From positions 496,001 to 560,000 of the forward strand of contig NZ_SDLR01000004.1 in the NCBI RefSeq assembly GCF_004522215.1: 64,000 bases of DNA, written 5' to 3'. Within the stretch, counting starts at the first letter, position 1, and each line of letters starts with the position of its first letter. This document shows positions 37,823 to 46,756 of this stretch, piece by piece. This DNA is from Ammoniphilus sp. YIM 78166 (GTDB taxonomy: Bacteria; Bacillota; Bacilli; Aneurinibacillales; RAOX-1). Under the pieces are notes generated by a model that saw only the letters and a list, made by a program, of their open reading frames with translations, ran no database searches and had not been told where the DNA came from. Both the position numbers and the translations under genes were made by a program.

Positions 37823-38551
37823 ATGGAACTACTTGTCCTCAGTACGCTTACAGGATTAACGACTTTATTCGGATCTCTGCTTGCTTTGTTATTTGGAGCG
37901 CCTGGTAAACCCATTCTCGCGTTTTACTTAGGTTTATCGGCGGGAATCATGGTTCTTGTTATTTTCGTGGACTTGCTGCCTGCTGCATTTAACCAAGGAC
38001 CTTTTCAAGCGGTAGGGATGGGGCTAGGACTCGGATTGATGGTCTTGATTGTGATCCACGCTTTTTTACAAAACTTAGTTCGTGACGGTGTAAGTCTCAC
38101 GCCGGATAAAAAAGAGTCTTACCGGGTAGGGACGTTGATTGCTTTAGCGATTGGGTTACATAATATACCTGAAGGGATTGCGATTGGAGCGGGGTTTGAA
38201 ACCCATCACCATCTCGGCGTGCTAGTAGCGCTCTCCATCGCCATTCATAATGTACCAGAAGGGTTAGGGATGGCAGCTCCTTTGGTGATGGCAGGCGTGA
38301 AGAAGCGATGGATCTTGCTTCTCAGTTTGGGGTTAAGTCTGTGCATCCCGATAGGGGCTTGGCTGGGGCAACAATTTTTTGTAGGCTCTCCTTTCTTGGT
38401 CGCCATGGGAACGTCGTTTGCAGCAGGGGCTATGGGGTTTATTGTATGGAAGGAAATTGGCCCGGCCTCTTTTCGATATCATCGCTTGTTTGCCTTGCTA
38501 GGCATGGGGGTAAGCCTAGTATTAGTATACTTAATTCATTTGTTGAGGTGA
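37823..38551 (+). CDS. ZIP-family metal transporter
   Basis: A 242-aa protein with about eight helices and the two ZIP signatures LHNIPEGIAIG and IHNVPEGLGMA, whose His and Glu residues bind the metal. Substrate is probably Zn(II), Mn(II) or Fe(II), with transport into the cytoplasm. It follows mntP by 12 nt with AGGAGG, so an exporter and a possible importer share one transcript. It has no counterpart in the B. subtilis ywl cluster. Confidence 0.88.
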   Translation: MELLVLSTLTGLTTLFGSLLALLFGAPGKPILAFYLGLSAGIMVLVIFVDLLPAAFNQGPFQAVGMGLGLGLMVLIVIHAFLQNLVRDGVSLTPDKKESYRVGTLIALAIGLHNIPEGIAIGAGFETHHHLGVLVALSIAIHNVPEGLGMAAPLVMAGVKKRWILLLSLGLSLCIPIGAWLGQQFFVGSPFLVAMGTSFAAGAMGFIVWKEIGPASFRYHRLFALLGMGVSLVLVYLIHLLR

Positions 38552-38558
38552 GGTACAC

Positions 38559-39008
38559 ATGAGGCTGTTATTTGTCTGTACAGGGAATACCTGCAGAAGT
38601 CCCATGGCAGAGGGACTAATGAAGCATCTGGCCCATCGGGAGAATCTTCCGATTGAGGTGCGTTCCGCCGGTGTTGCTGCTGTCGAGGGAGCCCCGGCTT
38701 CGGTTCATACGACGACGATATTACAGGAGCGAGGTATGGATTTACAGCATACCTCGCAGCAGGTTTCTCCAGAGCTCATTAAGTGGGCTGACGTGATCCT
38801 GACTATGACAGGAAGCCACAAGCAGGTGGTTTGTCGGCAATTTCCTGAAGCTCAGTACAAGGTGTTCACATTAAAGGAGTACATAGGGGAAACGGGTTAT
38901 TTAGATGTAATGGATCCTTATGGTGGCTCGCTCGAGGTCTATCGAGAAACAGAAAGAGATTTGGATAAAGCATTAGAAAGGCTTAAAGACAAAATCAAGC
39001 AGGATTAG
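38559..39008 (+). CDS. ywlE: Protein arginine phosphatase YwlE
   Basis: Belongs to the low-molecular-weight tyrosine phosphatase fold. The loop is C7-TGNTCRS, with threonine at position 11, the residue that makes YwlE specific for phosphoarginine. The general acid is D119 in VMDPYGG. It counteracts the arginine kinase McsB and so modulates protein quality control and the CtsR/ClpCP system. At 149 aa it has the expected length. It lies 7 nt after the ZIP gene. Confidence 0.92.
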   Translation: MRLLFVCTGNTCRSPMAEGLMKHLAHRENLPIEVRSAGVAAVEGAPASVHTTTILQERGMDLQHTSQQVSPELIKWADVILTMTGSHKQVVCRQFPEAQYKVFTLKEYIGETGYLDVMDPYGGSLEVYRETERDLDKALERLKDKIKQD

Positions 39009-39073
39009 GAGGTTTTTGTCGAGGAAAGACGAATCTTATAAAGCAAGAAATGTAACGTCATGGGGGAGTTTAC

Positions 39074-40357
39074 ATGGGGAATCAGATTCGTTTTGGGCTT
39101 CAGAAAAAAATCGTACTGGGGATCGCGGTTTTATCGATGGTTACATATGGGACAAGCTTTGTTTTTTTGGCTTTCCTAGCTGATGATTTTAGCGCGTATG
39201 TGTCACCTGTTGTATTCCAGGCGGCAGTGCTTTTCATGGGGGTGGGATGGTCCTCGTTTTTTGGCTGGATTGCCGCTCGGATGCTAACTAAGCCTATTAT
39301 TTTATTAGAGAAAACCGCAGAAAAGGTTTCAACGGGTGATCTGCGCGTGCAGGTTGAGATTCCAAAAGGAAAGGACGAGCTTCAATCTCTAGCCCTGGCT
39401 TTTGAGCGGATGTTAGGAAACTTAAAGGCGATGGTGAAGGATATTGAAGAAAACTTCCGTCAAACCGGAGATCATGTTCAAGAGTTAACCCATGCTTCTC
39501 ATGCAGCGGCTATGCAAGCCGAGCAGATTGGGATGACGATCGATGATATTGCCCAAGGAGCAAAGTCTCAATCAGCTGCTACGCTTCATATGGTTCATTC
39601 CTTCGAGCAGCTGAATCAAATGATAGAGCATGTGAATGAATCCGCGGACCAAACGAGGAAGCTTTCTTCCAACATGGTTCAAACTCTAGAAACCAGCTCG
39701 AAGGTCGCTGGCACGTTAATTGAAGGGCTTCACCACTTAGCGAAGGAAAGTGAGGCTTCCATCGAAGTGGTGGGCAAGCTTGATGAGCAAGCCAAGCAAA
39801 TTGGGGATATTTCTAAGCTTGTGGGCGCGATGGCGGAGCAAACGAATTTGCTTGCCTTGAATGCCTCGATTGAAGCTGCACGAGCAGGGGAGCATGGCAG
39901 AGGGTTTGCTGTGGTTGCAGGTGAAGTTCGTAAGCTCGCGGATGAAAGTAAAAAGGCGGTCCAAGCAATTGATCAGCTTATTCATGAGATCCAGCAGGAA
40001 GTGGGCCTCGCTGTTAAGCAAATCAATGAGCAGGTTCGCTTGGCCACTATGGAATCGAAGCGAGGAGAGGAAACCAGTCAGGCTCTAGATGATATTTCGA
40101 ATTCGGTTCAAGGGGTTGTCGGAGCGGTAGATACGATCGTGAGGTTAATCAGTGACCAAACGGAAATTATGAGACACACGATGGAAGAAGCGAGGTCTGT
40201 GGCTGAGATTGCGGAAGAGACGTCAGAGGGTTCTCAAAGTGTGGCGGTGGCTGCTCAGGATCAGACGGCCTCAATGGAAGAGATTGCGGCAGCAGGGCAG
40301 ATCCTTCGAGATCAGGCGGAAAAATTACAGCAGCATATTCAACGTTTTACAATCTAG
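39074..40357 (+). CDS. Methyl-accepting chemotaxis-type protein with minimal sensor
   Basis: A 427-aa protein. Two membrane helices (about 14-35 and 44-66) are separated by a loop too short for an extracellular sensing domain. HAMP and the cytoplasmic signalling domain with its conserved tip ([20 protein letters not shown], continuing [16 protein letters not shown]) follow. It probably senses membrane state, energy or cytoplasmic cues. GGGGGAG precedes the start. It lies inside the otherwise conserved ywlE-rpiB neighbourhood. Confidence 0.88.
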   Translation: MGNQIRFGLQKKIVLGIAVLSMVTYGTSFVFLAFLADDFSAYVSPVVFQAAVLFMGVGWSSFFGWIAARMLTKPIILLEKTAEKVSTGDLRVQVEIPKGKDELQSLALAFERMLGNLKAMVKDIEENFRQTGDHVQELTHASHAAAMQAEQIGMTIDDIAQGAKSQSAATLHMVHSFEQLNQMIEHVNESADQTRKLSSNMVQTLETSSKVAGTLIEGLHHLAKESEASIEVVGKLDEQAKQIGDISKLVGAMAEQTNLLALNASIEAARAGEHGRGFAVVAGEVRKLADESKKAVQAIDQLIHEIQQEVGLAVKQINEQVRLATMESKRGEETSQALDDISNSVQGVVGAVDTIVRLISDQTEIMRHTMEEARSVAEIAEETSEGSQSVAVAAQDQTASMEEIAAAGQILRDQAEKLQQHIQRFTI

Positions 40358-40480
40358 GTCTGAGCTAAAGACGAACATTATATACATATTTTATGATTAT
40401 TATTAAGAAAAAAGACTATATGGATTTTGAATAATAGGGTATAATAAGCATGTTATTAGTGAAAAACGGAGGAGATCACG

Positions 40481-40927
40481 TTGAAAATCGCACTAGGTGC
40501 TGATCATGGCGGCTTCCAACTCAAGGAAGAGATTAAAGCGATGCTTCAATCCATGGACCACGAAGTGGTCGATATGGGCTGTGACTGTGAGCAATCGGTG
40601 GATTATCCCGATTACGCGTTGCCAGTTGCTGAGAAGGTTGCGAGTGGAGAGCTAGATCGCGGAATCTTAATTTGTGGGACGGGGATCGGAATGTCGATTG
40701 CCGCGAATAAGGTGAAGGGTGTTCGTTGTGCTCTTGTACATGATCTATTTTCGGCAAAGGCAACGAGAGAACATAACGATTCCAATGTTTTGGCCATGGG
40801 GGCACGTGTTATTGGACCGGGAGTGGCTCAGGAGATCGTGAAGATTTGGTTGGGAACGGAATTTACGGGTGGACGCCATAGCCAGCGATTAGAGAAGATT
40901 GGAAACATAGAGGCGAAGCATGTTTAA
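40481..40927 (+). CDS. rpiB: Ribose-5-phosphate isomerase B
   Basis: Interconverts ribose-5-phosphate and ribulose-5-phosphate. The 148-aa chain shows GADHGGFQLK, the catalytic cysteine C65 in ILICGTGIGMSIAANK, and R-E-H-N-D downstream. The start is TTG, with GGAGGAG upstream; a TATAAT (40440-40445) may be its -10. LacAB-like sugar isomerases are the alternative, but the ywl context supports rpiB (ywlF). Confidence 0.92.
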   Translation: MKIALGADHGGFQLKEEIKAMLQSMDHEVVDMGCDCEQSVDYPDYALPVAEKVASGELDRGILICGTGIGMSIAANKVKGVRCALVHDLFSAKATREHNDSNVLAMGARVIGPGVAQEIVKIWLGTEFTGGRHSQRLEKIGNIEAKHV

Positions 40928-41492
40928 TCTTCAAGAGGTGGAACAACAGCTTCGGACGATACTCGGTGAATTGCTTGCTGCCTATCCCATGGGTTCGAAG
41001 CAGATCCTGGTTCTGGGTACAAGTACGAGTGAAGTGCTGGGTGAGCGCATCGGGACTTCGGGAAGTGAGCAAGCCGCTGAGGTGATTTTTCGGGTGCTAA
41101 AGGAGTTCCAGTCTCAGCATTTGTTCCAGCTTGCTTTTCAATGTTGTGAACATTTAAATCGGGGCCTCGTCGTTGAACGGGAGACAGCAGAGATGTTTCG
41201 TCTAGAGGAAGTCACTGTTGTCCCTGTGGCTAAGGCGGGGGGCTCGATGGCTTCTTATGCTTTTAATCATATGGCAGATCCTGTTGTGGTGGAATCGATT
41301 CAAGCTCATGCAGGAATTGATATTGGAGATACGTTTATCGGGATGCATCTGCGCCCAGTAGCTGTTCCGGTCCGGCCGTCTATTCGACAGGTCGGCAATG
41401 CCCATGTCACGATGGCTTATACTAGACCCAAGCTGATTGGCGGTGCTCGAGCCGTTTATCAAAATACAAAGATGAATTCAAGCTGTACGTAA
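40920..41492 (+). CDS. ywlG: YwlG family protein (UPF0340)
   Basis: A 190-aa conserved protein of unknown function. Its start overlaps the rpiB stop by 8 nt, so the two are translationally coupled. It has a conserved VPVAKAGGSMASYAF segment and a C-terminal pattern HVTMAYTRPKLIGGARA. It is soluble with no signal peptide. It is always found near rpiB and glyA in Bacillales, but I know of no established activity. Confidence 0.9.
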   Translation: MFNLQEVEQQLRTILGELLAAYPMGSKQILVLGTSTSEVLGERIGTSGSEQAAEVIFRVLKEFQSQHLFQLAFQCCEHLNRGLVVERETAEMFRLEEVTVVPVAKAGGSMASYAFNHMADPVVVESIQAHAGIDIGDTFIGMHLRPVAVPVRPSIRQVGNAHVTMAYTRPKLIGGARAVYQNTKMNSSCT

Positions 41493-41521
41493 GATTTTAA
41501 AAAGAAATCGGAGGAAAAAAC

Positions 41522-42775
41522 ATGTTTAATCATTTATTAAAGAACGATCCGCAAGTAGCTGAGGCGATTAATCAGGAGTTAGGAAGACAAAGAAATAATA
41601 TTGAATTGATTGCATCCGAAAACTTTGTAAGTGAAGCGGTTCTAGAAGCTCTTGGAACGGTGATGACGAATAAATATGCGGAAGGTTATCCTGGTCGTCG
41701 TTACTATGGTGGATGTGAGTTCGTGGATGTGGTGGAAGATTTGGCTCGTGACCGTGCAAAGCAGTTGTTTGGTGCGGAGCATGCTAATGTTCAGCCTCAC
41801 TCCGGTGCTCAAGCGAATATGGGGGTTTACTTCACGATCTTAAAGCCAGGAGATACGGTGCTTGGCATGAACTTGTCCCATGGCGGTCACTTGACGCACG
41901 GAAGCCCTGTAAACTTCTCTGGTACGCTTTATAACTTCGTGGAGTACGGTGTAACGGAAGATACAAATGTGATTGATTATGAAGATGTACGAGCTAAAGC
42001 GTTGGCCAACAAGCCAAAGCTTATCGTTGCGGGTGCTAGTGCTTACCCTCGAGTGATTGACTTCCCTAAATTACGCGAAATCGCTGACGAAGTGGGAGCT
42101 TACTTGATGGTGGATATGGCTCACATCGCTGGTTTAGTTGCAACTGGCCATCATCCAAACCCAGTTCCTTATGCTCACTTCGTGACTACAACTACGCATA
42201 AGACGTTGCGCGGACCACGCGGTGGTATGATTTTGTGTAAAGAAGAATTTGCTAAAGCGATTGACAAGTCTATGTTCCCTGGCGTTCAAGGTGGTCCTTT
42301 GATGCACGTGATTGCCGCTAAAGCTGTGGCTTTTGGTGAAGCTTTGAAGCCTGAGTTCAAGCAATACAGTGCGAATGTGGTTGCGAACGCAGCTCAGCTT
42401 GCCGCTTCTTTGAAGGAAGAAGGATTAAAGGTTGTTTCCGACGGAACAGACAATCACTTGGTGTTGATTGATGTTCGCAATGTGAACTTGACGGGTAAAG
42501 AGGCGGAGCATTTGTTAGACTCTGTAGGAATTACGACGAACAAGAATACCATTCCATTCGACCCAGCTAGCCCGTTTGTTACAAGTGGCGTACGCATTGG
42601 TACACCAGCAGCAACTTCTCGCGGATTTGATGTTGAGTCCATGAAGGAAGTAGCAGCCATTATTGCTTTAACCTTGAAAAACCCACAAGATGAAGCGAAA
42701 AAGGAAGAAGCTCGTGCTCGTGTTGCGGCACTATGCGAGAAGTTCCCACTTTATCCTGGAATGAAATTGGTATAG
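41522..42775 (+). CDS. glyA: Serine hydroxymethyltransferase
   Basis: PLP-dependent conversion of serine plus tetrahydrofolate to glycine plus methylene-tetrahydrofolate. The PLP lysine is K227 in [14 protein letters not shown], and the [13 protein letters not shown]-terminal motif is present. At 417 aa it has the usual length. CGGAGG stands upstream. Confidence 0.97.
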   Translation: MFNHLLKNDPQVAEAINQELGRQRNNIELIASENFVSEAVLEALGTVMTNKYAEGYPGRRYYGGCEFVDVVEDLARDRAKQLFGAEHANVQPHSGAQANMGVYFTILKPGDTVLGMNLSHGGHLTHGSPVNFSGTLYNFVEYGVTEDTNVIDYEDVRAKALANKPKLIVAGASAYPRVIDFPKLREIADEVGAYLMVDMAHIAGLVATGHHPNPVPYAHFVTTTTHKTLRGPRGGMILCKEEFAKAIDKSMFPGVQGGPLMHVIAAKAVAFGEALKPEFKQYSANVVANAAQLAASLKEEGLKVVSDGTDNHLVLIDVRNVNLTGKEAEHLLDSVGITTNKNTIPFDPASPFVTSGVRIGTPAATSRGFDVESMKEVAAIIALTLKNPQDEAKKEEARARVAALCEKFPLYPGMKLV

Positions 42776-42789
42776 GTATTGGAATGCGA

Positions 42790-42829
42790 AGAGCTAAACC
42801 CCGTGTTGATTGGGTTTGGCTCTTTTTTT
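42790..42829 (+). terminator. Terminator after glyA
   Basis: AGAGC and AAACCC (42790-42800) pair with GGGTTT and GCTCT (42812-42823), followed by seven T. Confidence 0.85.
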
Positions 42830-42872
42830 GTAAATATGCAAGCCCTCCGTTAGGCAAACTTACAAAAATGTA

Positions 42873-42946
42873 TGGGTAGCATGACCTTTGCTAATCACCC
42901 ACAATTTTCTTTAAAAAATAAAGCAAAAAGTACTATATGCCACCCA
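42873..42946. repeat. Spaced inverted repeat between glyA and the Na/Pi transporter gene
   Basis: TGGGTAGCAT (42873-42882) and ATGCCACCCA (42937-42946) are complementary at 9 of 10 positions. The interior is AT-rich and unassigned. No gene is seen in the surrounding 150 nt. Confidence 0.35.
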
Positions 42947-42952
42947 AACACA

Positions 42953-42977
42953 ACAAAAAAAAGGATCCGAAGATCCT
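42953..42977 (-). terminator. Terminator of the Na/Pi transporter gene
   Basis: On the minus strand AGGATC-TTCG-GATCCT (42977-42962) forms a stem with a UUCG tetraloop, followed by a T run (42961-42954). Confidence 0.9.
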
Positions 42978-42985
42978 CCTTCCTT

Positions 42986-44608
42986 TTACACCTCGCCTAA
43001 CACATACTGAGCAATATTCATGCTATGGTCTGCCATACGTTCTAGGTTACTTACAATATCCAAGAAGACGACGCCAGAACCGCCAGAACAGGTTCCCTCA
43101 TTCAAACGCTTGAGGTGAGTTTTGCGAAGCTGACGCTCCATCTTATCCACTCTTTCCTCGAGTTCTACCACTTCAAGAGCTAAAGTGCGATCATTATGTT
43201 CTAAAGCTTTGATCGCTTTTGCCATCGTTTGGCTCGTCAGCTCAATGATTTCCTTTAGTTCATTCGTTGCCTCATCAGAAAGATGAAGCTTGTTGTTATA
43301 GCGATATTCAGCCAGCTCTACGATATTCATAGAGTGGTCACCCATTCGTTCAATATCCTTTAAAGCATACATGAGAGAAGAATATTTTTCTGTATCTGGT
43401 ATTTCATGCTCCGTTGCTGCTTTTGTCATATAGTCGATAATCTTTTGTTCTAAATGGTCAACTAGATCTTCACGCTGTTTCGTGCTTTCTGCTAGCTTGT
43501 CATTGCCTGTAAACAAATATTGAGTCGAATCATGTAGCATATCTCTCGTTAAGTTTGCCATACGGAGGAGCTCTTTTTCGGCTTGTCCTATTGCGACAGA
43601 GGGATTATCCAAGAAACGAGGGTCTAGGTTTTTTACCCCGAATTCTATTTCACCTTCACGATCGCGGTAGATCTTCGTAACAATAAAGGCCAATACACCA
43701 ATGAAAGGCAATTGCATTAATACGTTGGTAAAGTTAAAAACACCGTGGGCATAGGCAATTTGCATTCTAATGTCCACTTGAGTCGCTTCCCCTAACCAGA
43801 GCACAAAAGTATAGAAAAGCGGGAGTAGAAGCAGGGCAACAAATGTACCTAAAAGGTTAAAGATGACATGAGTTAGAGCTGCACGTTTAGCGGCAATGGA
43901 GGCACCAATCGCTGCCAGCATAGCGGTTATCGTCGTCCCAATATTATCTCCAAAGAGAATAGGAAGGGCAGCTTTAAGCGAGATTCCGCCTTCACTAGCC
44001 AACTGCTGAAGAATACCAATGGTCGCACTACTACTTTGAACAATAACGGTAAACACAGTACCGACGATAACCCCTAGGATAGGGTTTTGACCTAGATTCA
44101 ACATCAAGTCATGGAAGACTTGCAAGTCTTTTAATGGCTTGAGTCCGCTTCCCATCGTTTTTAGTCCGTAGAAGAGCATACCAAAGCCAAACACAATTTG
44201 CCCCAGATATTGCAATTTCTTCTTCTTGAAGAAGAAAAGTAAAATGGCACCTGCTGCAATAATGGGAAGGGCATAGTTTTCAATCTTTATACCGATAATG
44301 AAGGCTGTTACGGTGGTCCCGATATTGGCCCCCATAATAACTCCAATTGCTTGGCGCAAAGTCATTAAACCTGCATTAACAAAACCGACAGCTAATACCG
44401 TTGTTCCTGAACTGGTCTGTAGCAAGACCGTAACGATAATTCCAGCAAGGACCCCTTTAATGGGATTAGTCGTCATCCTTTCAAGAATTTGGCGCAACTT
44501 ATCGCCAGCTGATTTTTCTAAGCCATCCCCCATGTACTTAATACCAAAAAGAAAAATACCTAGACCTCCGAGGAATTTAAACAAAACATCCTGCATGGAA
44601 ACATCCAC
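42986..44608 (-). CDS. Na/phosphate cotransporter family protein with PhoU-like domain
   Basis: A 540-aa protein. The N-terminal two thirds carry two Na/Pi-cotransporter repeats with QTSSGTTVLAVGFV and QSSSATIGIL, the paired motifs of the NptA/PiT-II type. The last 190 residues form a helical PhoU-like domain (ALKDIERMGDHSMNIVELAE and a second SNLERMADHSMNIAQ). I chose GTG 44608 because AAGGGGG lies 9 nt upstream on the minus strand; the frame opens 12 codons earlier. It probably imports phosphate with sodium or balances internal phosphate. Confidence 0.87.
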   Translation of the reverse strand: MDVSMQDVLFKFLGGLGIFLFGIKYMGDGLEKSAGDKLRQILERMTTNPIKGVLAGIIVTVLLQTSSGTTVLAVGFVNAGLMTLRQAIGVIMGANIGTTVTAFIIGIKIENYALPIIAAGAILLFFFKKKKLQYLGQIVFGFGMLFYGLKTMGSGLKPLKDLQVFHDLMLNLGQNPILGVIVGTVFTVIVQSSSATIGILQQLASEGGISLKAALPILFGDNIGTTITAMLAAIGASIAAKRAALTHVIFNLLGTFVALLLLPLFYTFVLWLGEATQVDIRMQIAYAHGVFNFTNVLMQLPFIGVLAFIVTKIYRDREGEIEFGVKNLDPRFLDNPSVAIGQAEKELLRMANLTRDMLHDSTQYLFTGNDKLAESTKQREDLVDHLEQKIIDYMTKAATEHEIPDTEKYSSLMYALKDIERMGDHSMNIVELAEYRYNNKLHLSDEATNELKEIIELTSQTMAKAIKALEHNDRTLALEVVELEERVDKMERQLRKTHLKRLNEGTCSGGSGVVFLDIVSNLERMADHSMNIAQYVLGEV

Positions 44609-44746
44609 TAAAAAGAGCCCCCTTAGTTTTAAAAAACTTAACAAAAAATCAACAGAAATTTAACGACAAATTCATACAAACACAAACATCTCTTAATATA
44701 ATATTTTTTTGGACTGATTTCAAAGAAAACTTTTTTGTATTCCACA

Positions 44747-44775
44747 TTGGTACTTTACCACACAAGTGGTATAAT
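44747..44775 (+). promoter_or_regulatory. upp promoter with an inverted repeat in the spacer
   Basis: TTGGTA (44747-44752), 17-nt spacer, TATAAT (44770-44775). ACCAC (44757-44761) and GTGGT (44766-44770) are inverted around ACAA within the spacer. Confidence 0.7.
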
Positions 44776-44838
44776 ATTCCCCGGCATGAACAGGTTTTTC
44801 GGAGTACATACTAAAATAACAATAGGAGGGAAGAATTC

Positions 44839-45468
44839 ATGGGAAGTTTATACGTTTTTGACCACCCTTTAATTCAGCATAAGCTTACATACATAAGAGA
44901 CAAAAGCACAGGAACCAAAGAATTTCGTGAGCTCGTAGATGAAGTCGCCATGCTCATGGCTTATGAAATCACCAGAGACCTGCCTCTGCAGGAAGTGGAA
45001 GTAGAAACACCTGTTACACGTTGCAAAGCTAAGATGATTGCGGGAAAAAAATTAGGACTTGTTCCCATCCTTCGTGCAGGTATCGGTATGGTGGATGGGG
45101 TACTGAAGCTTATCCCCGCCGCTAAAGTAGGCCATGTGGGACTATATCGCGACCCTGAAACACTTGAACCTGTGGAGTATTATGTAAAATTGCCAAGCGA
45201 TATTGAAGAACGCGATTTCATTGTCATTGACCCTATGCTTGCCACGGGTGGTTCCGCCGTTGCTGCAATCACCGCTCTAAAAAATCGCGGGGCTCGAAAC
45301 ATGAAGCTCATGTGCTTAATTGCAGCGCCGGAAGGAATTCAAAAGGTGCAAGAAGTACACCCTGACGTGGATATCTTTGTAGCAGCGGTTGATGAAATGC
45401 TCAACGACCACGGGTATATCGTTCCAGGACTGGGCGATGCGGGTGACCGATTATTTGGCACCAAGTAG
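44839..45468 (+). CDS. upp: Uracil phosphoribosyltransferase
   Basis: Salvages uracil to UMP with PRPP. The PRPP-binding loop is [14 protein letters not shown] and the N-terminal half shows [13 protein letters not shown]. At 209 aa it has the standard length. AGGAGGG lies upstream. It is likely cotranscribed with mnaA, which begins 18 nt later. Confidence 0.97.
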   Translation: MGSLYVFDHPLIQHKLTYIRDKSTGTKEFRELVDEVAMLMAYEITRDLPLQEVEVETPVTRCKAKMIAGKKLGLVPILRAGIGMVDGVLKLIPAAKVGHVGLYRDPETLEPVEYYVKLPSDIEERDFIVIDPMLATGGSAVAAITALKNRGARNMKLMCLIAAPEGIQKVQEVHPDVDIFVAAVDEMLNDHGYIVPGLGDAGDRLFGTK

Positions 45469-45486
45469 GGAAGCGGGGACAAACAG

Positions 45487-46617
45487 ATGAAGAAAAAAAT
45501 CATGACCATTTTTGGGACGAGGCCGGAAGCCATTAAGATGGCTCCGTTGGTGCATGAACTAAAAAAGTATGAAGAGCTTGAACCCATCGTATGCGTAACC
45601 GCTCAGCATCGGCAAATGCTGGATCAGGTTCTGGAAATTTTCGAAATCAAGCCTGACCATGACTTGAACATTATGAAGGATCGCCAAACGCTAGTGGATG
45701 TCACCACCCGGGCATTGCATGGATTAGACGAAGTCATGAAAGAAGTAAAGCCAGATATGGTCCTTGTCCACGGGGATACAACCACCACGTTTGTGGCTAG
45801 TTTAGCAGCGCTCTATAACCAAGTGGCCGTGGGCCATGTGGAAGCTGGACTTCGCACCTACAATAAGTTTTCTCCCTATCCCGAGGAGATGAACCGTCAA
45901 TTAACAGGGGTTATGGCAGACCTTCATTTTGCACCGACCAAGGTTTCTGCGGCCAACCTCCGGAAAGAAAACAAACCGGAAGAAGGCATCTTTATCACGG
46001 GAAATACCGTAATCGATGCGCAGAAAACAACGGTACGAGAAGATTATCAGCATCCTGTTTTAGAAGAACTGTCTGGACTGCGCTTAGTCTTAATGACCGC
46101 TCACCGAAGAGAAAACCTAGGGGAGAAAATGCGCGGCATGTTCCGGGCCATACGACGTCTAGTGGACACACATGAAGATATTGCAGTCGTCTATCCGGTT
46201 CACTTGAACCCAGCGGTAAAAGAGGCGGCTGCCGAGATACTGGGTGACCATTCCCGCATTCGACTCATCGAACCCTTGGATGTAGTGGATTTCCACAACT
46301 TTATGTCTCGATCTCATCTCATCCTTACGGATTCCGGTGGGGTACAGGAAGAAGCCCCTGCATTTGGGGTACCTGTATTAGTGTTGCGAGATACGACAGA
46401 GCGCCCCGAAGGAATTGAAGCAGGCACTCTAAAATTGGCAGGAACCGATGAGCAAGTGATTTTTGATCTCGCTCATGAGCTCTTAACCGACGAAGATGCC
46501 TATGCCAGCATGTCCAAAGCCGCCAATCCTTACGGAGACGGGGAAGCTTCACGACGAATCGCTGAAGCGATTCTTTTTTACTACGGCTTGCGCCAGGAAC
46601 GTCCGGATACGTTTTAA
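45487..46617 (+). CDS. mnaA: UDP-N-acetylglucosamine 2-epimerase (non-hydrolysing)
   Basis: Converts UDP-GlcNAc to UDP-ManNAc for wall teichoic acid linkage units and for ManNAc-containing secondary wall polymers. The 376-aa chain begins GTRPEAIKMAPLV and has HGDTTTTFV and TDSGGVQEEAP. The position after upp is conserved (yvyH/mnaA). The next gene encodes an SLH protein that would bind a pyruvylated ManNAc-containing polymer. Confidence 0.95.
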   Translation: MKKKIMTIFGTRPEAIKMAPLVHELKKYEELEPIVCVTAQHRQMLDQVLEIFEIKPDHDLNIMKDRQTLVDVTTRALHGLDEVMKEVKPDMVLVHGDTTTTFVASLAALYNQVAVGHVEAGLRTYNKFSPYPEEMNRQLTGVMADLHFAPTKVSAANLRKENKPEEGIFITGNTVIDAQKTTVREDYQHPVLEELSGLRLVLMTAHRRENLGEKMRGMFRAIRRLVDTHEDIAVVYPVHLNPAVKEAAAEILGDHSRIRLIEPLDVVDFHNFMSRSHLILTDSGGVQEEAPAFGVPVLVLRDTTERPEGIEAGTLKLAGTDEQVIFDLAHELLTDEDAYASMSKAANPYGDGEASRRIAEAILFYYGLRQERPDTF

Positions 46618-46625
46618 ATAATAGG

Positions 46626-46662
46626 AGAGGTTGACCCCGCAACTGGGACAACCTCTTTTTTG
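46626..46662 (+). terminator. Terminator after mnaA
   Basis: AGAGGTTG (46626-46633) pairs with CAACCTCT (46649-46656), extended by CCC/GGG inside and followed by T residues. Confidence 0.85.
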
Positions 46663-46682
46663 TCCTTTTGGTAATCCCTTCC

Positions 46683-46709
46683 TGAAACTATTTAATCTTG
46701 TAAAACGTC
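46683..46709 (+). promoter_or_regulatory. ECF sigma-factor promoter (sigma-M-like) of the SLH gene
   Basis: TGAAAC (46683-46688), 17 nt, CGTC (46706-46709). TGAAAC-N16/17-CGTC is the cell-envelope-stress class used by sigma-M and relatives. A sigma-A alternative is weaker. Confidence 0.6.
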
Positions 46710-46756
46710 TAATATAAAGATGATAGAGAAGATAGTTTGGAGAGGAGATTTACCAT

